Source: Acidimicrobiia bacterium (GTDB lineage Bacteria; Actinomycetota; Acidimicrobiia; UBA5794; JAOTWH01). Taken from it: a DNA stretch of 12,948 bases. The notes under the pieces are model-generated. The model made no database searches and had not been told where the DNA came from. It saw only the letters and a list, made by a program, of their open reading frames with translations. Of the stretch, positions 12,759 through 12,948 are shown piece after piece. The stretch's first letter is position 1, and each line of letters starts with the position of its first letter. Where the stretch lies: assembly GCA_029863035.1 (NCBI GenBank), contig JAOTWH010000048.1:1-12948 (forward strand). Reading direction: 5' to 3'. The position numbers and the translations under genes were made by a program.

Positions 12759-12948
12759 TCAGGCCAGGAGCCGCACCACGGTTTGGCGGCGAAACGGGTT
12801 GTCGAATGGCACGAAGCCCAAACCCTCATAGACCGATGGCGGCACGGAGATGTCGGCCAGATACAACTCGCCAACTTGGGGGGCACCCAATAGACCGGCC
12901 TTGGGCATGGCGATCGTCATAGTGGCGATGGCCGATATGCACAGGTTG
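12759..12948 (-). CDS. nnrE: NAD(P)H-hydrate epimerase, C-terminal part (YjeF N-domain)
   Basis: A partial gene: its 5' end lies beyond the window, and 62 codons plus the TGA stop (12759-12761) are visible. The readable end includes ATMTIAMPKAGLLGAP, VGELYLADISVPPSVYEGLG and a final PFRRQTVVRLLA. This matches the end of YjeF_N-type epimerases, which interconvert R and S forms of hydrated NAD(P)H in cofactor repair (the family pattern is roughly TLTLAxPKxGLL...GELxVADIGIP). The protein stops right after this domain, so it is a stand-alone epimerase rather than the common epimerase-dehydratase fusion; a separate nnrD may lie elsewhere. It is on the same strand as NIF3, 28 nt upstream, and probably co-transcribed. 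The family call rests on only 62 residues. Confidence 0.7.
   Translation of the reverse strand, partial: NLCISAIATMTIAMPKAGLLGAPQVGELYLADISVPPSVYEGLGFVPFDNPFRRQTVVRLLA

Noticed and set aside
12246..12893. 215-codon plus-strand open frame at the window end
   Set aside because: It is antisense to NIF3 and to the nnrE fragment, both supported by family motifs. Its translation resembles no family I know.
1..12948. tRNA genes, insertion sequences, phage or defence genes
   Set aside because: I looked on both strands for tRNA arms, transposase motifs, terminal inverted repeats with target duplications, and nuclease or toxin-antitoxin motifs, and found none I could support.

Overview
The window looks like chromosomal DNA of a high-GC actinobacterium. 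An Acidimicrobiia-like lineage is my inference, because nothing here fixes the taxon. The evidence is: two flavin/F420-type luciferase-like oxidoreductases, one very like F420-dependent glucose-6-phosphate dehydrogenase; a mycobacterial-type soluble acyl-ACP desaturase; the NIF3 / zinc-ribbon / RNase HI gene order known from Mycobacterium tuberculosis (Rv2230c-Rv2229c-Rv2228c); RNase P RNA of the common class A type; and several start codons placed 6-8 bases after a TANNNT box, as in leaderless actinobacterial transcripts.

Layout. 31-833 (+): a gamma-glutamylcyclotransferase-fold protein and a small four-helix membrane protein, closed by a GC hairpin shared with the next transcript. 884-1223 (-): RNase P RNA (rnpB). 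1341-1742 (+): a DUF302 protein, divergent from rnpB. 1748-2977 (-): a DUF3179 lipoprotein, convergent with DUF302. 3082-4583 (+): an orphan CheY-like receiver, a DUF1684 protein and a thioredoxin, ending at a 30-nt perfect palindrome that also serves the aquaporin gene at 4656-5378 (-). 5379-5631 is a 253-base intergenic region holding short inverted repeats, a GGCACAAA direct repeat, an imperfect hairpin built from eight heptamers, and a promoter for the F420-type oxidoreductase at 5632-6621 (+).

6618-9165 (-) is a tight three-gene operon: acyl-ACP desaturase, LLM oxidoreductase, lipoprotein. The last two overlap as GTGA. Divergent to it, 9300-10054 (+) encodes two half-length TauE/SafE-type permease subunits overlapping as ATGA. 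9998-12948 (-) is a compact operon, in transcription order: the C-terminal part of an NAD(P)H-hydrate epimerase (nnrE, cut by the window edge), NIF3/DUF34, coiled-coil zinc ribbon, RNase HI, and a YdjM-like membrane metal-hydrolase. The last four genes are joined by 4-nt stop/start overlaps.

Most of this is housekeeping or conserved-hypothetical content. I see no mobile element, CRISPR array, phage gene, tRNA, or recognisable defence or secondary-metabolite system. The most unusual items are the split TauE/SafE pair, the mirrored heptamer hairpin, the altered metal-site residues in NIF3, and the desaturase/LLM/lipoprotein operon.
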